A stretch of DNA of 16,334 nucleotides, taken from positions 1 through 16,334 of the forward strand of contig JASLIH010000323.1 in assembly GCA_030152105.1 (NCBI GenBank), read 5' to 3'. The stretch comes from Actinomycetes bacterium. GTDB taxonomy: Bacteria > Actinomycetota > CALGFH01. Below are positions 13,186 through 16,334 of the stretch, piece after piece. The notes below the pieces were generated by a model. The model had not been told where the DNA came from. It saw nothing but the letters and a program-made list of their open reading frames with translations, and did not search any database. Position 1 is the first letter of the stretch; each line of letters starts with the position of its first letter. Position numbers and translations under genes: made by a program.

Positions 13186-13818
13186 GTGCAGACCAGGCGA
13201 CGCCAGATCGAGGATGTGGCCAGCGCCCTGTTCAGCTCCCGTGGCTACGCGGCGACCAGCATGCGCGACATCGCCCGGGCCCTCGACCTCCAGGGCGGCA
13301 GCCTCTACTCCCACATCCCCTCCAAGGAGGCGGTGCTGGCGGCGATCGTCGAGGAGGCGGCCGAGAACTTCCACGCCGCCGTGCGGCCGGTGGCCGAACG
13401 GCCGGGCCCGGCGGCCGAGCGCCTGCGGGAGATGGTCGCGGCCCACGTCCGGGTGGTCACCGGGGGCCGCGAGCGGGCCAAGGTGTTCCTGTTCGAGTGG
13501 AGCTTCCTCGGCGAGGAGCGGCGGGCCGCCATCGGCCGGTCCCGGTCCGCCTACCAGGGCTACTTCGAGCGGGTGGTGGCCGAGGGGGTGGCCTCGGGCG
13601 AGCTGGCCGCGCCCGACCCCAAGCTGGCCGCTGTCTTCATCCTCTCGGCCATGAACGCGATCGCCCACTGGTACCGGCCGGACGGGCCGCTCGGCCCCGA
13701 CGCCCTGGCCGAGCACTACGCCGAGCTCTTCCTGGAAGGGCTCGAGGCACAGCACGAGGGGAGATCGATGCGGGCGGGCGCAACCAAGCAGGCAGATGGC
13801 AAAGGGGAGCGCCAGTGA
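13186..13818 (+). CDS. TetR-family transcriptional regulator, likely repressor of the paa operon (PaaR-like)
   Basis: The 210-residue protein has a TetR DNA-binding domain at residues 1 to about 50, with helix-turn-helix TSMRDIARALDLQGGSLYSH and SKEAVLAAIV after it. The rest is a helical ligand-binding and dimerisation domain with a tail of about 20 polar residues. In known systems of this kind the repressor releases DNA when it binds phenylacetyl-CoA. The GTG start at 13186 has AGGAG 7 bases upstream and keeps a short N-terminus before the first helix. It is the first gene after the inverted-repeat operator, and its TGA overlaps the paaA start (GTGA, 13815-13818), so regulator and enzymes share one transcript. 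The TetR call is firm; the PaaR role is inferred from context. Confidence 0.88.
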   Translation: MQTRRRQIEDVASALFSSRGYAATSMRDIARALDLQGGSLYSHIPSKEAVLAAIVEEAAENFHAAVRPVAERPGPAAERLREMVAAHVRVVTGGRERAKVFLFEWSFLGEERRAAIGRSRSAYQGYFERVVAEGVASGELAAPDPKLAAVFILSAMNAIAHWYRPDGPLGPDALAEHYAELFLEGLEAQHEGRSMRAGATKQADGKGERQ

Positions 13819-14726
13819 GCGAATCGGTGCGGGTCCAGGAGTTCAACCGGCATGTCGCCTCGGGTGGCAAGGTGGAGGCGACCGACTGGATGCCCGAGGA
13901 GTACCGCCGGGCCGTCTGCCGGTTCGTCGAGATGCACGCCAACTCCGAGCTGATGGGCGTCCTGCCCGAGCGGGAGTGGATCCTGCGGGCCCCGACCCTC
14001 AAGCGCAAGCTCGCCCTGTCGGCCAAGGTCCAGGACGAGGTCGGGCACGCCCAGCTCCTGTACCGGGTGGCCGAGGACCTGGGCAAGCCCCGCGAGGACA
14101 TGCTCGCCGACCTGCTGGCCGGCAAGACCAAGTTCCACAACGTCTTCCACTACCCGACCAGGAGCTGGGCCGACGTCGGGATCATCGCCTGGCTGGTCGA
14201 CGCGGCCGCGATCGTCGCCCAGCAGGCGCTGCGCGAGTCCAGCTACGCGCCGTACGGGCGGACGATGAAGAAGATCTGCTGGGAGGAGTCGGTCCACATC
14301 CTCCACGGCCGCGACGTGGTCCTGACCATGATGAACGGCACCGGTTCCCAGCGGGCACTGGTCCAGGACGCGCTGGAGCGCTGGTGGGGGCCGCTGATGC
14401 AGATGCACGGGCCGCGGACCGACCCGGCCAAGGACCGCGACCTGGCCTGGCGGATCAAGAACAAGGACAACGAGACCCTGCGCCAGGAGTTCCTGACCGT
14501 GTACGTGCCCCGGATCCGCGAGATCGGCCTGGAGCCGCCCGACCCCGAGCTGGGCCAGGACGACACCGGGCGCTGGCACTACACCGAGCCCGACTGGAAG
14601 GAGCTGTACGCCGTGGTCACCGGCCACGGCCCCCGGTCGGCCGAGCGGCTGGAGCTGCGGCGGCGGCACTACGCCGAGACCCAGTGGGTGCGCGACACCG
14701 TCATGGCCGCGCCGCGGGCCGCCTGA
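13815..14726 (+). CDS. paaA: phenylacetyl-CoA 1,2-epoxidase subunit PaaA (catalytic)
   Basis: The 303-residue ferritin-like protein is the catalytic subunit of the PaaABC(D)E monooxygenase, which converts phenylacetyl-CoA to ring-1,2-epoxyphenylacetyl-CoA in the cytoplasm. Diiron-site motifs are visible: E45 in HANSELMG, E75 and H78 in QDEVGHAQ, E141 in ALRESSY, and E158 and H161 in EESVHILHG. The length is normal for the family. The GTG start overlaps the regulator stop and follows GGGGAG by 5 bases. The protein then begins SESVRVQEFNRHV; longer in-frame extension would overlap the whole regulator gene. paaB begins 2 bases after the stop. Very confident by family similarity and by the paaB, paaC and paaD neighbours. 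Confidence 0.96.
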   Translation: MSESVRVQEFNRHVASGGKVEATDWMPEEYRRAVCRFVEMHANSELMGVLPEREWILRAPTLKRKLALSAKVQDEVGHAQLLYRVAEDLGKPREDMLADLLAGKTKFHNVFHYPTRSWADVGIIAWLVDAAAIVAQQALRESSYAPYGRTMKKICWEESVHILHGRDVVLTMMNGTGSQRALVQDALERWWGPLMQMHGPRTDPAKDRDLAWRIKNKDNETLRQEFLTVYVPRIREIGLEPPDPELGQDDTGRWHYTEPDWKELYAVVTGHGPRSAERLELRRRHYAETQWVRDTVMAAPRAA

Positions 14727-14728
14727 CC

Positions 14729-15046
14729 ATGAGCGGCCAGCCGATGCAGGTCTACGAGGTCTTCCGCCGGGAGCGCGAGGGCGGGCCCATGCAGCACGCC
14801 GGCAACCTGCTCGCCCCCGACGCGGAGCTGGCCCGCCACTACGCCCGCGAGTTCTACGGCCGCCGCCAGGAGTCGGTGCGGCTCTGGATCGTGCCCCGGT
14901 CGGCCATCCTCGACCTCGACGACCCCGACCTGCTCCAGCCGCCGTTCGACCGCTCGTTCAAGAAGCCGGCCGGCTACTCGACCGAGATCAAGGCCAAGCT
15001 GGCCGCGGCCCGGTCCCGCGCCGGCACCCGGAAGGGCGACGAATGA
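14729..15046 (+). CDS. paaB: phenylacetyl-CoA epoxidase subunit PaaB
   Basis: The 105-residue protein is the small structural subunit that bridges the PaaA-PaaC heterodimers of the epoxidase. Recognisable family features are the start MQVYEVFRRE, the segment HAGNLLAPDAELARHYAREFYGRRQ, and VRLWIVPRSAI. The length is typical. ATG 14729 lies 2 bases after the paaA stop and has no strong ribosome-binding site of its own, so translation probably depends on paaA. Its stop overlaps the paaC ATG (15043-15046). Confidence 0.93.
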   Translation: MSGQPMQVYEVFRREREGGPMQHAGNLLAPDAELARHYAREFYGRRQESVRLWIVPRSAILDLDDPDLLQPPFDRSFKKPAGYSTEIKAKLAAARSRAGTRKGDE

Positions 15047-15816
15047 GCGCCCTGGTGCTCGAGACCCCGGTCCGGACCGCGCTGGCCGGCCTGCTCCTGG
15101 CCATGGCCGACGACGAGTTCGTCCTCGGCTTCTGGGACAGCGAGTGGACCGGGATCGCGCCCGTGCTGGAGGAGGACGTGGCCTTCGCGTCGCTCGCGCA
15201 GGACGAGATCGGCCACGCCCAGGCGCTCTACCAGCTGCTGGCCGACCTGGAAGGGGGCGACCCGGACGAGCTGGCCTTTGGGCGGCCGCCGGAGGGCTAC
15301 CGGCACGCCCGGCTGCTCGACCATCCCCGCACCGACTGGGCGTTCTCGGTGGCCCGCCGGTTCCTGTACGACACCGCCGACGCGGCCCGCCTGGACGCGC
15401 TGGCCGCCTCGGCCTACGAGCCCCTGGCCGGGGTGGTGGCCAAGATGCGCCGCGAGGAGACCTACCACCTGCTGCACATGCACGCCTGGGTGGAGCGGCT
15501 GGCCACCGGCGGCGAGGAGCCGAGGGCGCGGCTGGCCGCGGCCATGGAGCGGCTGTGGCCCGACGCCCTGTGCGTGCTCGACGGGATCGAGGCCGACGAC
15601 CTGCTGGCCGAGGCCGGCGTGCTGGCCGAGCCGATGGCCGCCGTCCGGCGGCGCTGGCTGGCCGGCCTGGCCCCGGAGCTGGCCCGCCTCGGCCTGCCGG
15701 CCCCGCCGGCCGCCCAGACGGGGGCCTGCCGCGGGCCCGGCCGCTCCGACGACTTCCGCTGGCTGTGGGAGCAGTTCACCATGGTCCGCCGCTCCGACCC
15801 GGAGGCCGTCTGGTGA
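15043..15816 (+). CDS. paaC: phenylacetyl-CoA epoxidase subunit PaaC
   Basis: The 257-residue ferritin-like protein forms the heterodimer with PaaA and supports the catalytic subunit. Visible motifs are LAQDEIGHAQALYQLL (E55, H58) and RREETYHLLHMHAW (E139, H142), showing that the ferritin-like fold signature is retained. Length is normal. The ATG overlaps the paaB stop. The TGA stop at 15814-15816 lies in a GTGAG that begins an 11-base tandem repeat leading into paaD. Confidence 0.94.
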   Translation: MSALVLETPVRTALAGLLLAMADDEFVLGFWDSEWTGIAPVLEEDVAFASLAQDEIGHAQALYQLLADLEGGDPDELAFGRPPEGYRHARLLDHPRTDWAFSVARRFLYDTADAARLDALAASAYEPLAGVVAKMRREETYHLLHMHAWVERLATGGEEPRARLAAAMERLWPDALCVLDGIEADDLLAEAGVLAEPMAAVRRRWLAGLAPELARLGLPAPPAAQTGACRGPGRSDDFRWLWEQFTMVRRSDPEAVW

Positions 15817-15839
15817 GAACCAGGTGAGAACCAGGTGAG
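15813..15839 (+). repeat. 11-base tandem duplication between paaC and paaD
   Basis: GTGAGAACCAG occurs twice in tandem (15813-15823 and 15824-15834), and a third partial copy, GTGAG, starts at 15835. Each copy offers a GTG in a different frame (15813, 15824, 15835); only 15835 opens paaD. The first GTGA still contains the paaC stop. The repeat also supplies GGTGA sequences complementary to the 16S rRNA tail upstream of the used GTG. Confidence 0.8.
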
Positions 15840-16334
15840 GACCCTGACCCGCGAGGCCGTCTGGGAGGCCCTGGCCGAGGTGCCGGACCCGGAGATCCCG
15901 GTCGTCTCGGTGGTCGACCTCGGCCTGGTCCACAGGGTCGAGCTCGACGGCGAGCGGCTCCGGGTCGAGCTGCTGCCCACCTTCGTCGGCTGCCCGGCCC
16001 TGGAGCTGATCCGCCGGTCGGTGGCCGACCGCCTGGCCGGGATGGCCCCCAGGGTCGAGGTCGAGATGACCTTCGCCGTCCCCTGGACCTCGGACCGGAT
16101 CACCCCCGACGGCCGCCGCAAGCTCCGCCAGAGCGGCTTCGCCCCCCCGGGCCCGGCCGCCGTCGTGGGCGACGCCAGGCCCCTGTTCGCGACCATTGCG
16201 ATGCGCCCGACGGCCACCTGCCCGTGGTGCGGGTCGGCCGACACCGCCCTTGAGAACCTGTTCGGCCCGACCCTTTGCCGCACGGTGTTCTGGTGCAACC
16301 ACTGCCGCCAGCCGTTCGAGCAGTTCAAGGCCGT
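15835..16334 (+). CDS. paaD: PaaD-like protein of phenylacetyl-CoA epoxidase (3' end outside window)
   Basis: At least 166 residues are present and the frame is open at the window end. The N-terminal part is a MIP18/DUF59-type domain with VPDPEIPVVSVVDLGLV and a conserved Cys53 in FVGCPAL. The C-terminal part has a zinc-ribbon-like set, C129-P-W-C132 and C148, C154 and C157, followed by PFEQFKA, as usual in PaaD. PaaD is needed for epoxidase activity and is thought to help mature iron-sulfur or diiron centres, with PaaE as the reductase. The GTG at 15835 is used because the two other GTGs in the tandem repeat are out of frame. Only the last few residues seem to be missing. paaE should follow. 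Confidence 0.93.
   Translation, partial: MRTLTREAVWEALAEVPDPEIPVVSVVDLGLVHRVELDGERLRVELLPTFVGCPALELIRRSVADRLAGMAPRVEVEMTFAVPWTSDRITPDGRRKLRQSGFAPPGPAAVVGDARPLFATIAMRPTATCPWCGSADTALENLFGPTLCRTVFWCNHCRQPFEQFKA

Overview
The window is about 16.3 kb of very GC-rich, densely packed bacterial DNA. Coding is nearly continuous, GTG and TTG starts are frequent, and many genes overlap by 4 bases (ATGA/GTGA). The gene set points to Actinomycetota: a two-motif RsiG-type c-di-GMP-binding anti-sigma factor, a NIT-domain kinase of the CvnA type, a CtaG-type oxidase assembly protein and an actinobacterial WHDHRxHW-type membrane protein. I cannot place it more finely. No rRNA, tRNA, CRISPR array, insertion sequence or phage gene was seen.

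Layout. (1) Positions 2-5597, plus strand: a tightly coupled membrane/envelope block. It holds the tail of an unknown gene, a CPBP-family intramembrane protease, a lipoprotein of the branched-chain amino acid binding family without permeases, two uncharacterised membrane proteins, a CtaG-type assembly protein and a class I methyltransferase. (2) 5637-5945: a small zinc-ribbon protein, convergent with an SGNH/GDSL hydrolase (5942-6745, minus); their stop codons interlock in one CTAG. (3) 6836-7300, minus: an RsiG-like protein, with a possible sigma-WhiG-type promoter in the divergent gap before nth. (4) 7397-10626, plus: nth (endonuclease III), then a CBS-CBS-ACT protein (AcuB-like), then one polypeptide joining an AcuC-type deacetylase to an AcuA-type acetyltransferase. 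(5) 10700-13048, plus: a NIT-domain histidine-kinase-like membrane protein with a repeat-encoded linker and no histidine at the expected acceptor site. (6) 13186 to the end, plus: a TetR-family regulator with an inverted-repeat operator, followed by paaA, paaB, paaC and the start of paaD for phenylacetyl-CoA epoxidation.

How the parts work together. AcuB, AcuC and AcuA are known from Bacillus subtilis, where AcuA acetylates and AcuC deacetylates acetyl-CoA synthetase. Here writer and eraser are fused and coupled to AcuB, so the locus looks like a compact acetyl-CoA synthetase switch. The paa operon opens the aromatic ring of phenylacetyl-CoA, a route ending in acetyl-CoA and succinyl-CoA, and its TetR protein probably controls it from the operator in front of the operon. 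The RsiG-like protein implies c-di-GMP control of a sigma factor encoded elsewhere.

The strongest points for a second look are the AcuC-AcuA fusion, the unannotated-looking RsiG with its candidate sigma-WhiG promoter, the 11-base tandem duplication at the paaC/paaD junction, and the kinase with the replaced acceptor histidine. I found no clear new defence or mobile system.
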